Of a DNA stretch of 64,000 nt, positions 15,682 to 25,802 are shown piece by piece. Below the pieces are notes generated by a model that saw only the letters and a list, made by a program, of their open reading frames with translations, was not told the origin of the DNA and made no database searches. The DNA is taken from assembly GCA_016215645.1 (NCBI GenBank), contig JACRIX010000047.1:1-64000 (forward strand), given 5' to 3'. The DNA is from Rhodocyclales bacterium (lineage in GTDB: Bacteria; Pseudomonadota; Gammaproteobacteria; Burkholderiales; Rhodocyclaceae). Both the position numbers and the translations under genes were made by a program. The number at the start of each line of letters is the position of its first letter. Positions within the stretch are counted from its first letter, which is position 1.

Positions 15682-16539
15682 ATGCACTCAGTCTGGCAAA
15701 AGCGCCTGCAGACCCTGCGCTACGTCGTCGGCGAGAATCCGCTGTCACTGGCGGCCTTCCTGCTCTTTGCCGCCTTCGTGCTGCTGGCGCTGGTCGGCCC
15801 GGCGATTGCACCCTTCGATGCGCTCGCCTCCAACGTTGGCGCACCGCTGTCGCCGCCGTCGCTGGCCCACTGGTTCGGTACGGATTCACTGGGCCGCGAC
15901 ATCCTCTCGCGGGTGATCATCGCCACCCGCCTCGACCTCGGCATCGCCGTCGCCGCGGTTGGCATCTCCTGCATCCTCGGCGGATTGGCGGGCGCCTTCG
16001 CCGGCTACTTCGGCGGCTGGACCGACCGCATCGTCGGCCGCCTCTCCGACACCATCATGGCCTTTCCGCTGTTCGTGCTGGCCATGGGCATCGTCGCCGC
16101 GCTGGGCAACACCGTGGCCAACATCGTCATCGCCACGGCCATCATCAACCTGCCCTTCTACATCCGCGTCGCCCGCGCCGAATCCGGCGTGCTGCGCAAT
16201 GCCGGCTTCGTCGAGGCAGCGCGGCTGGCCGGCAATGGCGAGGTGCGGCTGCTGTTCCACCACATCATTCCCAACATCCTGCCGCCGATGACGGTGCAGA
16301 TCTCGCTCAACATGGGCTGGGCCATCCTCAACGCCGCCGGCCTCTCCTTCATCGGCCTCGGCGTCCGGCCACCGGACGCCGAGTGGGGAATCATGGTCGC
16401 CGAGGGCGCGCAGTACATCGTCTCCGGCGAATGGTGGATCGCACTCTTTCCCGGCGCGGTGCTGATGCTCGCGGTGTTCTGCTTCAACCTGCTCGGCGAT
16501 TCGCTGCGCGACCTCGTCGATCCGAGGAGGCGGACATGA
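15682..16539 (+). CDS. DppC-type ABC transporter permease
   Basis: This 285-residue inner-membrane permease of the DppC/OppC type has the HWFGTDSLGRDILSRVIIATR motif after the first helix, several later helices, and an EAA-like loop (EAARLAGNGEVRLLFHHIIPN). It completes the permease pair of the ureide-linked transporter. Its stop overlaps the start of the first ATPase gene as ATGA. Confidence 0.9.
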   Translation: MHSVWQKRLQTLRYVVGENPLSLAAFLLFAAFVLLALVGPAIAPFDALASNVGAPLSPPSLAHWFGTDSLGRDILSRVIIATRLDLGIAVAAVGISCILGGLAGAFAGYFGGWTDRIVGRLSDTIMAFPLFVLAMGIVAALGNTVANIVIATAIINLPFYIRVARAESGVLRNAGFVEAARLAGNGEVRLLFHHIIPNILPPMTVQISLNMGWAILNAAGLSFIGLGVRPPDAEWGIMVAEGAQYIVSGEWWIALFPGAVLMLAVFCFNLLGDSLRDLVDPRRRT

Positions 16540-17509
16540 GTGCATTGCTCGAAATCGACAAGCTCTCCCTCGAATTCCGCACCCGCAGCGGCATCGTCCG
16601 CGCGCTGGAAAACGTCAGCCTGCAACTGCCGGAAGGCGGCTCGCTGGGGCTGGTCGGCGAGAGCGGCTCGGGCAAGTCGGTGCTGTCCTTCGCCGTCCTC
16701 GGCATCCAGGACGCGGCCGCGACCATCACCGGCGGGACCATCCGCTTCGCCGGCACCGATCTCCTCGCCGATGGCGGCAGCGCCATGAAGACCATGCGCG
16801 GTCGCGAGCTGGCGATGATTTTCCAGAACCCGCGCGTGGCGCTCAATCCCATCCGCCAGGTCGGCCGGCAGATCGAGGATGTCCTGCTGCGCCACACCGC
16901 GCTGCGCGGTGCGGCGGCGCGGGCGCGCGCCATCGAGTGCCTCGCCGATGTGCGCATCCCCGATCCCGAGCGGCGCTACAGCGCCTACCCGTTCGAGCTG
17001 TCCGGCGGCATGTGCCAGCGGGTGATGATCGCCATCGCGCTGGCCTGCAAGCCGCGCCTCCTGATCGCCGACGAGCCGACCACGGGTCTCGACGTCACCA
17101 CGCAGGCCGCCATCATGCGCCTGATCCGCGACCTCGGCCGCGAGAAGGGCATGGCGACGCTGCTCATCACCCACGACCTGGGCCTCGCCCGCGACTTCTG
17201 CGACAAGCTGGCCGTGATGCACGCCGGCCACATCGTCGAAGTCGGCCCCACCGAGACCCTGTTCCGCACCCCGGCCCACCCCTATACGGCGCAACTGGTG
17301 CGCGCCACGCCGGTAGGCCAGGAGCGCCTGGAAAACCTCGCCTCGATTCCCGGCAACCTGCCGGACCTGCGTCGGGGTGACCTGCCGCCCTGCCGCTTTT
17401 CCGAGCGCTGCGAACTGCGCTCGCCGGCCTGCGCCACGCCCCTGCCGAACCTGGTCGTGAGCCCCGGCCACCTCGTCGGCTGCCACCATCCGCAAGCGAG
17501 ATCCTCACC

Positions 17510-17513
<4 letters not shown>
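16536..17513 (+). CDS. DppD-type ABC transporter ATPase
   Basis: This 325-residue ATPase has Walker A GESGSGKS near residue 40, signature LSGGMCQR, Walker [14 protein letters not shown] and a C-terminal oligopeptide-type domain with the Cys-rich region ([14 protein letters not shown]) that in relatives binds an iron-sulfur cluster or metal. It starts by ATGA overlap with the permease gene and ends by ATGA overlap with the next ATPase. It drives import together with the second ATPase. Confidence 0.9.
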
Positions 17514-18642
<1,129 letters not shown>

Positions 18643-18646
<4 letters not shown>

Positions 18647-20052
18647 GCAGCCTGCCGACCACCGCCACTGCCATTGCTGCGGCGTTTGCCGGCGGCGAAG
18701 TGTCGGCGCGCGAGATCGCGGCCGCGGCACTCGAACGCATCGCGGCCCACAACCCGGCGCTGAACGCCTATACGGAAGTCACCGCCGAGCGCGCGCTGGC
18801 CGAGGCCGATGCGCTGGACGCGGCACGCCGGCGCGGCGAGGCGGCGCCGGCGCTGGCTGCCGTGCCCTACGGCGTGAAGAACCTGTTCGACGTCGCCGGC
18901 ATGACAACGCTCGCCGGCGCCAGGCTGCTGGCCGGCAACCCGCCGGCCGCCGCGGATGCGACGCTGATACAGCGCATGCACAGCGCCGGCGGCCTGCTCA
19001 CCGGCGCGCTCAACATGGACGCGCTGGCCTACGGCTTCACCACCGAGAACACGCACTACGGCGCCACGCGCAATCCCCACGACCCGACGCGAACCGCCGG
19101 CGGTTCATCCGGCGGCAGCGGCGCCGCTGTCGCCGCCGGTCTGGTGCCGATTGCGCTCGGCTCCGACACCAACGGCTCGATTCGTGTGCCGGCATCCCTG
19201 TGCGGCGTCTTCGGCCTCAAACCCACTTATGGCCGCCTGCCGCGCAGCGGCAGTTTCCCCTTCGTGCATGGCCTTGACCACCTCGGGCCGCTGGCTGCCT
19301 CGGCCGCCGACCTGGCGCTCGCCTACGATGCACTGCAGGGACCTGACGGACGCGATCCGGCCTGTGCCCAGCGCGTCATCGAACCCACCACCGATGTGCT
19401 GACGCGCGGACTCGACGGCCTGCGTGTGGCGCGGCTGGCCGGCTATTTCGACGACCAGGCCGGAGCAGCGGCGCGTGCCGCATCCGAGCGCGCCGCCCGA
19501 GCGCTGGGCAGCCTTGGCGACATCGTGCTGCCCGAGGTTGCGGCGGCGCGCGCCGCCGCCTTCGTCATCACCGCCGCCGAGGGCGGCGCTTTGCACCTGC
19601 AGGCCCTGCGCGATCGCCCGGATGACTTCGAACCGCTATCGCGCGAGCGGCTCCTGGCCGGGGCACTCATGCCGGCCCTCTGGGTCGAGCAGGCGCAGAA
19701 ACTGCGCGCCTGGTTCCGTCGGCGCACGCTTGAAGTCTTCCGCGACGTCGATCTGCTGATCGCCCCGGCCACGCCGGTGACCGCCACGCTGCTCGGGCAG
19801 GAAACCATGGTGATCAATGGCCGGGCGCTGCCGACACGCCCCAGCATGGGCCTGCTGACGCAGCCGATTTCCTTCATCGGCCTGCCGGTCGCGGTGGCAC
19901 CGCTGTGGCCGGGCGGCGCGGCGCTGCCCATCGGCGTGCAACTGATCGCCGCGCCCTGGCGCGAGGATGTCTGCCTGCGTGCGGCCTGGGCCCTGCAGTC
20001 GGCGGGCGTGGCCGCCGTCCCGCCAGCGCCGACTTCCATCAACGCGCGATGA
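18643..20052 (+). CDS. atzE: AtzE-family amidohydrolase (1-carboxybiuret hydrolase-like)
   Basis: This 469-residue amidase-signature enzyme has Lys79 (YGVKNLFD), Ser155 (AGGSSGGSG) and Ser179 ([10 protein letters not shown]) in the triad positions. The [20 protein letters not shown] and [18 protein letters not shown] segments resemble AtzE. AtzE removes ammonia from 1-carboxybiuret; close relatives (HpxY) act in oxalurate breakdown. The next gene is AtzH-like and the preceding frame ends in an AtzG-like domain, so the AtzG-E-H order is kept. The exact substrate is not proven. Confidence 0.85.
20023..20034 (-). repeat. Core of the dispersed word (12 bp)
   Basis: CCAGCGCCGACT is the exact 12-base core on the minus strand. 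It lies close to the end of atzE, encoding PAPT. Confidence 0.5.
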
Positions 20053-20438
20053 TCGGTCTGCAGGACATAAACCGCGCCGAGATCCTGGCCGAGGTGGGCG
20101 AAGCATTCGCGCGCTACGAGGCGGCCCTGGTCGGCAATGATGTTGCGGTGCTCGACGAACTGTTCTGGGACAGCCCGTTCACGTTACGCTACGGCACCGG
20201 AGAAAGCCTCTACGGCATCGAGGCGATTCGGGCCTTTCGCCAGGCCCGCAACCCCGCCGGGCTCGCACGACACCTGACCAATACCGTGATCACCACTTTC
20301 GGCACCGACCTCGCCACCGCCAACACCGAATTCCAGCGTGACGGCCAGCCCGCGGGCCGGCAGAGCCAGACCTGGGTGCACATGGCCCAGGGCTGGCGCG
20401 TGGTGGCCGCGCATGTGAGCTTTGCCATGGCGCCATGA
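20049..20438 (+). CDS. atzH: AtzH-like protein (DUF3225, NTF2-like fold)
   Basis: This 129-residue protein of the NTF2/SnoaL-like DUF3225 family has [32 protein letters not shown] as its typical core. AtzH in the cyanuric acid pathway was shown to hydrolyse 1,3-dicarboxyurea to allophanate; the homologue HpxZ occurs in oxalurate clusters. With AtzE upstream and AtzF in the operon it would feed allophanate to AtzF. It starts by ATGA overlap with atzE and ends by ATGA overlap with the regulator gene. Confidence 0.85.
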   Translation: MIGLQDINRAEILAEVGEAFARYEAALVGNDVAVLDELFWDSPFTLRYGTGESLYGIEAIRAFRQARNPAGLARHLTNTVITTFGTDLATANTEFQRDGQPAGRQSQTWVHMAQGWRVVAAHVSFAMAP

Positions 20439-21115
20439 GCACGACCCGCAGCCACGAGCGGCTGTCGAATACCGTCTATGAGCGCTTGAAGCAGGACATC
20501 TTCGACTTTCGCATCCTCCCCGGCGACCGCCTGACGGAGACCGAACTCGCCGAGGCCCTGAAGGTCAGCCGCACGCCGGTGCGCCAGGCATTGCACCGCC
20601 TGGAGCAGGAGGGCTATCTCAAGCTGGCCTTTCGCAGCGGCTGGAATGTCCTGCCCTTCGATTTCGACCGCTTCGAGCAGCTCTACGACCTGCGCATCAT
20701 TCTCGAACTCGCCGCCGTACAACAGATTTGCGACGCCGAGCTCACCGCCGACCTGACGGCCCTTGCCGCCATCTGGCTGGTGCCCGAGGGCGAGCGCCTG
20801 CGCGATGCTCGTGCGGTTTCGGAGAACGACGAGGCTTTCCACCAGGGACTGGTGATCGCCACGGGCAATGCCGAGATCGCCCGCGTGCATCGCGACATCA
20901 CGGAAAAAATCCGCATCATCCGTCGCCTGGATTTCACCAAGGGGGAACGGATCAACGCCACCTACGACGAGCATGCAAAAATCCTGCGCCTGCTGGCGCA
21001 GCGCAAGGCGGCGCAGGCGGCCATCCTGTTGCGTTCGCACATCACCGCAAGCAAGGCCGAGGTGCGCAAGATCACGCTGCACATGCTCCATGTGGCCCGA
21101 CAGGCGATGCGGTAG
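20435..21115 (+). CDS. GntR/FCD-family transcriptional regulator
   Basis: This 226-residue regulator has a GntR winged helix at about residues 8-75 ([30 protein letters not shown]) and an all-helical FCD ligand domain at about 82-215. Candidate metal or ligand residues lie in NDEAFHQGL and TYDEHAKIL. It is the last gene of the ureide operon, joined by ATGA to atzH, and very likely controls the operon through sites before atzF. Its effector is probably an intermediate of the pathway; this is inference. Confidence 0.88.
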   Translation: MSTTRSHERLSNTVYERLKQDIFDFRILPGDRLTETELAEALKVSRTPVRQALHRLEQEGYLKLAFRSGWNVLPFDFDRFEQLYDLRIILELAAVQQICDAELTADLTALAAIWLVPEGERLRDARAVSENDEAFHQGLVIATGNAEIARVHRDITEKIRIIRRLDFTKGERINATYDEHAKILRLLAQRKAAQAAILLRSHITASKAEVRKITLHMLHVARQAMR

Positions 21116-21213
21116 CTGGCAGCCAACAAGAGATCGAGCAGTCGCGGCAACCATGACGCCGTCGCGATCGCGACTAAACTGGCGGCCATTCTTTCATCCG
21201 GAATCACCTGACC

Positions 21214-22149
21214 ATGGCCGGTGCCAGCCTGCTTGCGCTGCTCGACGACATCGCCACCATCCTCGACGATGTGGCGTTGATGACCAAGGTCGCGGCGAAG
21301 AAGACCGCCGGCGTGCTCGGCGACGACCTGGCGCTGAATGCCCAGCAGGTGGCCGGGGTGCGCGCCGAGCGCGAACTGCCGGTGGTCTGGGCGGTGGCTG
21401 TCGGCTCACTGAAGAACAAGCTGATCCTGGTGCCGGCGGCGCTGGCGATCAGCGCGCTGCTGCCGGCGGCGATCACGCCGCTCTTGATGCTCGGCGGCCT
21501 CTACCTCTGCTTCGAGGGCGTGGAAAAACTGGCGCACAAGTGGCTGCATGCGCCCGCCGAGGATGAGGCCCATCACGCCGAGCAGCTGGCCTTGCTGGCC
21601 GACCCGGCGGTCGATCTGGTGGCGATGGAACAGGACAAGATCCGCGGCGCGATCCGCACCGACTTCGTGCTCTCGGCCGAGATCATCGTCATTGCGCTGG
21701 GCACCGTGGCCGACAAGCCTTTCGCCACGCAGGTCGCGGTGCTGGCAGGCATTGGCCTCTTGATGACCGTGGGCGTGTATGGCTTCGTCGCCGCCATCGT
21801 CAAGCTGGACGACGTCGGCGCCTGGCTGCTGCAACGTGGTGGCCGCGCCAACGCCGCACTGGGCCGCATGCTGCTGCTGGCGGCGCCGAAGCTGATGAAG
21901 GCGCTGACCGTGATTGGCACGGCGGCGATGTTCCTGGTGGGCGGCGGCATCCTGATGCACGGCCTGCCAGGCAGCCACGATCTTCTGCATCACCTCGACG
22001 CCACACTGCGAGCGGCGGCCGGGGTGGGTGCCGTGCTCGCTGTGGTGTTGCCAAGCGTGCTCGACATGCTGCTTGGTGTGATTGCCGGCGCCCTGGCGCT
22101 CGCGGCGGTGACTGTGTTCGGTCGCCTGCGTGGCAGTCGCGCCCCCTAA
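21214..22149 (+). CDS. DUF808 (YedI-like) inner-membrane protein
   Basis: This 311-residue membrane protein has the family start MAGASLLALLDDIATILDDVALMTKVAAKKTAGVLGDDLALNA and about five to six hydrophobic helices (around 75-95, 155-175, 190-215, 230-255, 265-300). The family is widespread but of unknown function. It stands alone, about 98 bases after the GntR gene, and runs convergent to the APH-like gene with a 23-base gap. No unusual features are visible. Confidence 0.85.
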   Translation: MAGASLLALLDDIATILDDVALMTKVAAKKTAGVLGDDLALNAQQVAGVRAERELPVVWAVAVGSLKNKLILVPAALAISALLPAAITPLLMLGGLYLCFEGVEKLAHKWLHAPAEDEAHHAEQLALLADPAVDLVAMEQDKIRGAIRTDFVLSAEIIVIALGTVADKPFATQVAVLAGIGLLMTVGVYGFVAAIVKLDDVGAWLLQRGGRANAALGRMLLLAAPKLMKALTVIGTAAMFLVGGGILMHGLPGSHDLLHHLDATLRAAAGVGAVLAVVLPSVLDMLLGVIAGALALAAVTVFGRLRGSRAP

Positions 22150-22172
22150 GCGGCGAACGATTTCAGCCGGGC

Positions 22173-23681
22173 TCAGGCGGCAAGACTGACGGCGCGCTCT
22201 TCGGCGTCAAGCGGCTCGAACCAGCCCGACTGGCGCTCGAGCACCGCGAGCGTGGCCTCCGAGGCGTCGCCGTGGCGGGCACCGACGCGGCGACGCAGCT
22301 CGTCGACCGGTGCGCTGGTGTGCAGGATCGCGAAGTCGACCCTGAGTTCCGCCGCCAGCTTGCGGAACGCGGTGCGTTCCGCGCGCCGCAGGAAGGCCGC
22401 ATCGACGATCACCGGCCAGTCTGCCGCGAGCAGCTGGTGCGCAAGCTCGTGTAGCCGGGCGTAGGTTCGGGTGTTTGCGTCCTCCGTGTAGATGCCGCCA
22501 TCGGGCGGCGAGCCGCTGGCCTGGTCGGCGGCCAGGCCGAACAGGCGCTTGCGCTCGACGTCCGAGCGCAAGCGGATCAGCCGGCCGGCATCGGCGCGGC
22601 GGGCATCGAGCAGGCGTGCCGTGGTTGCAGTGGTCTTGCCGGAGCCGGAAAGGCCGCAGGTGATGCCAAGAGTCGGCGCTGGCGCTACGGCGATTTTCCA
22701 CGCCAGGTCGAGGTAGCCGCGCGCCGCGGTGATTTCTTCGGCCGCCGCCGCCGCGTCTTCCTGGCGCGCGCGCAGCGCGGCGATCTTGGCGCGGACCACG
22801 GCGCGATACACGGCGTAGAAGCGCAAGACGACGATGGCGCCGAAATCGCCGCCGGCCTCCAGCCAGGCATTCAGCAGCCAGGCGGCCAGGCCCGGTTCGC
22901 CATGGTCGAGCAGGTCGATCCAGACGAAGGCGATTTCGCTGATCGGATCGTTCCAGCGGAAGTCATCGTTGAATTCGATGCAGTCGAAGGCGGTGACCTG
23001 GCCGTCGATCAATACCAGATTGCCCAGGTGCAGATCGCCGTGGCCTTCACGAATGCAGCCGGCCTGCTTGCGCGCCGCAAAGTCGGCGGCGCGGCGGGTG
23101 AACTCGGCATCGGTCCATTCGGCCAGGGCGTCGACGCGGACGTGATCCGCGTATGGCAGCAACTGGCGCAATTCAACGAAGTTCTCGCGGGCGGCATCCC
23201 GTATTCGGGAGGGTTCGCCAAAACGGCTGCCGGGTCCGGCCGCCGGGGCAGCAGCGTGGAAGGCGTGCACGCGGGCGGCAAGTTGCGCCACATGGTCCAC
23301 CCCCAGCTCACCACGCGCCGCGACGTGATCCAGCCGCCCGGCCTCGTCGAAGCGCTGCATGCGTACCGCCCATTCGATGGCGGGCAGCGCCCCGATCTCC
23401 GGTTGCATGGGATCGCCGCCGATGGGCACGACATCCAGGTAAAGCGCGGCGGCGAGCCGGCGATTGAGTTTCAGTTCGGCGCGGCAGCAGGCTTCGCGCT
23501 TGTCCAGGCTGCCGTAGTCGAGGAAGGGCAGTGTGACCGGCTTCTTGATCTTGTAGGCGAAATTGCCCGCCAGCAGCAGCCACGAGGCGTGGGTTTCTAC
23601 AAGTGCCGGCGCCGCCACGGGATGGGGGAAACCTTGCCCGGCGAGCAATCCGGCAATCAGTGGTGGCAGCGGGTCGGACAT
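22173..23681 (-). CDS. Two-domain APH-like kinase / P-loop nucleotide-binding protein
   Basis: This 502-residue protein is a known two-domain type. Residues 1 to about 330 are an aminoglycoside phosphotransferase-like domain with a Brenner-type motif (GHGDLHLGNLVLIDGQVTAFDCIEFND). From about 343 a P-loop kinase domain begins (CGLSGSGKTTATTARLLD) with a later VIVDAAFLRRAER segment, as in AAA_33 proteins. Substrates are unknown; true antibiotic resistance is unlikely. The codons just before the P-loop (PAPTLG) contain an exact copy of the dispersed 16-bp word. Confidence 0.83.
   Translation of the reverse strand: MSDPLPPLIAGLLAGQGFPHPVAAPALVETHASWLLLAGNFAYKIKKPVTLPFLDYGSLDKREACCRAELKLNRRLAAALYLDVVPIGGDPMQPEIGALPAIEWAVRMQRFDEAGRLDHVAARGELGVDHVAQLAARVHAFHAAAPAAGPGSRFGEPSRIRDAARENFVELRQLLPYADHVRVDALAEWTDAEFTRRAADFAARKQAGCIREGHGDLHLGNLVLIDGQVTAFDCIEFNDDFRWNDPISEIAFVWIDLLDHGEPGLAAWLLNAWLEAGGDFGAIVVLRFYAVYRAVVRAKIAALRARQEDAAAAAEEITAARGYLDLAWKIAVAPAPTLGITCGLSGSGKTTATTARLLDARRADAGRLIRLRSDVERKRLFGLAADQASGSPPDGGIYTEDANTRTYARLHELAHQLLAADWPVIVDAAFLRRAERTAFRKLAAELRVDFAILHTSAPVDELRRRVGARHGDASEATLAVLERQSGWFEPLDAEERAVSLAA
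22667..22682 (+). repeat. Dispersed 16-bp word, exact copy
   Basis: CAAGAGTCGGCGCTGG lies antisense to the APH/P-loop gene, whose strand reads it as PAPTL. Confidence 0.7.
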
Positions 23682-23724
23682 GGTGCCGGAAATCCCGACA
23701 CGGCGACGGCATGTCGCCGCCGGA

Positions 23725-25362
23725 TCAATGCGGGCTGTCCTCGCGCATCACGGCGGGCAGTTCGATGTCGAACAGCGAGCCCTGTTCGCCGACGGCCAGC
23801 GTGCCGCCCATATCCCCCAGGCGCTGGGCAACGATTTCCATGCGGCTGGCCCGCAGGCTGTCTTCCTCGGGTCCCAGCGCCATGTCATCGGTTTCGACGC
23901 GCACGCGGATGCGCACCCCCTTGCTGCAGGGGCCGGTCTCAATGACGATCCGGCCACTCAGCGTGGGCAGCAGGTTCATCAGCACCTCTTTCAGGAAATC
24001 GGGGACCAGGTCGCACCAGGGCAGTTGCTCGCCCGGACGGAACTCGATCGGACGGCGGAAGCGCCGGTCGAAGCTGAAAAAGTAGCAGACCGCCTCGATC
24101 ACCGGATTGACGCTGGTGTATTCCGGCCGGTCGCTGACCGTGGCGAAGGCGGAGATCTGTCGGGTCATGCGAAAGATGCGCCGGCTCTGCTCCTGGATGC
24201 TGTCGGCGGCCTCGGCCGCTTCGCTGTCGCCGTCCAGCTTGTCGGCAAGCTGCTGGCCGAGCGAAGCGATGATGGTCAGGGCATTTCCGGTGTCGTGGGA
24301 GACATTGGCCGCCAGCGCCGACATTGCCGCCATTTTTTCGCGATGCCAGAGGTGTTCCTGGGCGATGCTGCGTTCCTGGACGGCGCGCTGCGCGTCGATG
24401 ATGGCTTGGCCGCGACGCACAATGACCATGAGGGTGATGAACAACAGCACCAGCATACCGCCGACAACGCGCAGCAGATCGCCCGATTTTTCCGCCACCA
24501 TGTCGACATCTCGCTTTGCCGTTTGCTCGATCTTGCCCTGGTTGGCGGCGATCAGCCGCGCCAGTTGTTCGGAGCTGAGCGTGATCTGTTCCAGCAGCGG
24601 TGTCACGTCGGCATAGATCTCGAAAACGCCGACGACCTCGTTGTCCTTGCCGCGGCGCACCGGAATGTAGCTGGAGATCAGGTCGCGATTTTCGACCACG
24701 CCTTCGAAGCTGCTGAAGTGGTCGCGGTGGGTCAGTTCGCTCGCCGCGCGGCCGCCCGCTGCCGAGCGCCAGCCGGCGTTGGCGCGCTTGTCTTCGCCGA
24801 TCTGGCGGTGGTCAGAGGAATAGATTGTCAAGCCGCGCAGGTCGAAGACCTTGATCTTGAAGACGGTGCTGTTGCGCATCGTCGCGATGGCCCGCTGGTC
24901 GAGGTCGGCGAAGCCCGGCAGCGACTTGAGACGCAGGCCGATTTCGCCCTGGCAGGCCTGGGCGGCCTCGGTGTCGTTGGAGGCCAGGGCGCGACAGCGA
25001 TCAGGCGAGATGGCCTGGGCGCGCGCCAGGAAAGGCGCGATGTGCGAATCCCACAGCGAGTTGGCGAACAGGTGCGTGAGATTGACGTTGGCTGCCTCCT
25101 GCGCCTTGATCAGGCTGCGACGCGCCGTCTGCTCGGTTTCGACCGAAAGTTCAGACTGGGCTTCGCGGAATAGCCGGGATTGCCCCTCCTGGACATCGGC
25201 GAAGAAGGCCAGCTCGCTGCGTTCCATGACGTAAAGTGCGGCGCCGACGATCGTGAAGGAAAGCAATGCGGCGATCGAGAAGTACCGCAGGAGGCGAAAG
25301 TGCGGTCGATTGGTCAGTACCGGTTTGCTCGCTGTGGCGGCGGGCGACAAATCGAGGCTCAT
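23725..25362 (-). CDS. Membrane sensor histidine kinase-like protein, ATPase domain degenerate
   Basis: This protein has about 545 residues: one membrane helix near 20-40, an extracytoplasmic sensor region of about 230 residues with several cysteines, a second helix near 295, then a dimerisation box NVSHDTGNALTIIASL, of the type HD/EIGN. The C-terminal ATPase-like part lacks a DxGxG box and a GxGL lid; in those places it reads RVETDDMALGPEEDSLRASRM. So it may not phosphorylate itself. No response regulator is adjacent. In-frame starts up to 25461 exist; 25362 (MSLDLSP) is preferred but its Shine-Dalgarno sequence is weak. Confidence 0.7.
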   Translation of the reverse strand: MSLDLSPAATASKPVLTNRPHFRLLRYFSIAALLSFTIVGAALYVMERSELAFFADVQEGQSRLFREAQSELSVETEQTARRSLIKAQEAANVNLTHLFANSLWDSHIAPFLARAQAISPDRCRALASNDTEAAQACQGEIGLRLKSLPGFADLDQRAIATMRNSTVFKIKVFDLRGLTIYSSDHRQIGEDKRANAGWRSAAGGRAASELTHRDHFSSFEGVVENRDLISSYIPVRRGKDNEVVGVFEIYADVTPLLEQITLSSEQLARLIAANQGKIEQTAKRDVDMVAEKSGDLLRVVGGMLVLLFITLMVIVRRGQAIIDAQRAVQERSIAQEHLWHREKMAAMSALAANVSHDTGNALTIIASLGQQLADKLDGDSEAAEAADSIQEQSRRIFRMTRQISAFATVSDRPEYTSVNPVIEAVCYFFSFDRRFRRPIEFRPGEQLPWCDLVPDFLKEVLMNLLPTLSGRIVIETGPCSKGVRIRVRVETDDMALGPEEDSLRASRMEIVAQRLGDMGGTLAVGEQGSLFDIELPAVMREDSPH

Positions 25363-25496
25363 GGCCTGAAACCCGCGTTGGCGGGCACGGATCCGGGTGA
25401 ACAAGCGCATGGTGGTGAACGGAGGCAATGGAAATAGCAGGATAGGTCGAACCCGCGCCAACGGGCGGAACGATGTCCGGGTGGCGGCAAGGCGTG

Positions 25497-25523
25497 CGTT
25501 GCGCCGACGATGACGGCGTAACG
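25497..25523. repeat. Imperfect hairpin in the kinase-tetR gap
   Basis: CGTTGCGCCG (25497-25506) faces CGGCGTAACG (25514-25523) with one mismatch and a 7-base loop. The 440-base divergent gap 25363-25802 otherwise holds the FNR-type site at 25639 and the tetR promoter; I see no gene in it. Confidence 0.4.
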
Positions 25524-25638
25524 TTCAGGATTCATGCGAGCGAATCTCCGGCTTGGCAACAGGGAAGCTGGCAGTTCTCTGCCCAGGCGTTTCCCTCCGC
25601 CGATCGGATTGATTGTGCGCCGCTCGCCATGGAATACT

Positions 25639-25652
25639 TTGATGAATATCAA
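25639..25652. promoter_or_regulatory. Perfect FNR/Anr-type box
   Basis: TTGATGAATATCAA matches the TTGAT-N4-ATCAA consensus completely. It lies in the divergent gap between the histidine kinase gene and tetR, 151 bases before tetR and 277 bases before the kinase start. No -10 element at the usual 41.5-base distance is clear on either strand, so the controlled gene is uncertain. Confidence 0.5.
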
Positions 25653-25767
25653 TGTCATGAACCCGGACGATAACCCGGTTTCGACTTGCCGTGACGGAAT
25701 TCACGGTCTTGCGGCGAGGGGCATGCTTCGGCGTGCGAGCCTTGTCAGCCAATCCGATCAAAATGAC

Positions 25768-25796
25768 TTGACACAAACGAACGATCGTTCTATAAA
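25768..25796 (+). promoter_or_regulatory. Sigma-70 promoter with TetR-type operator
   Basis: TTGACA (25768-25773), 17 bases, TATAAA (25791-25796) is close to consensus. The 12-base perfect palindrome GAACGATCGTTC (25779-25790) fills the spacer, an ideal repressor site for the TetR encoded next. The -10 ends only 6 bases before the ATG at 25803, so transcription should start at or next to the first codon. Confidence 0.75.
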
Positions 25797-25802
25797 TGCG
25801 CC

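Noticed and set aside
22173-23681. Aminoglycoside resistance gene
   Set aside because: The APH-like domain belongs to a widespread two-domain housekeeping-type family with a P-loop partner; no resistance context.
24312-24322. CCAGCGCCGAC in the histidine kinase gene
   Set aside because: Only 11 of the 12 core bases match and no flanking match; left out of the motif count. A similar 12-base near match at 27521 (GAGTCGGCGCTG) was left out for the same reason.
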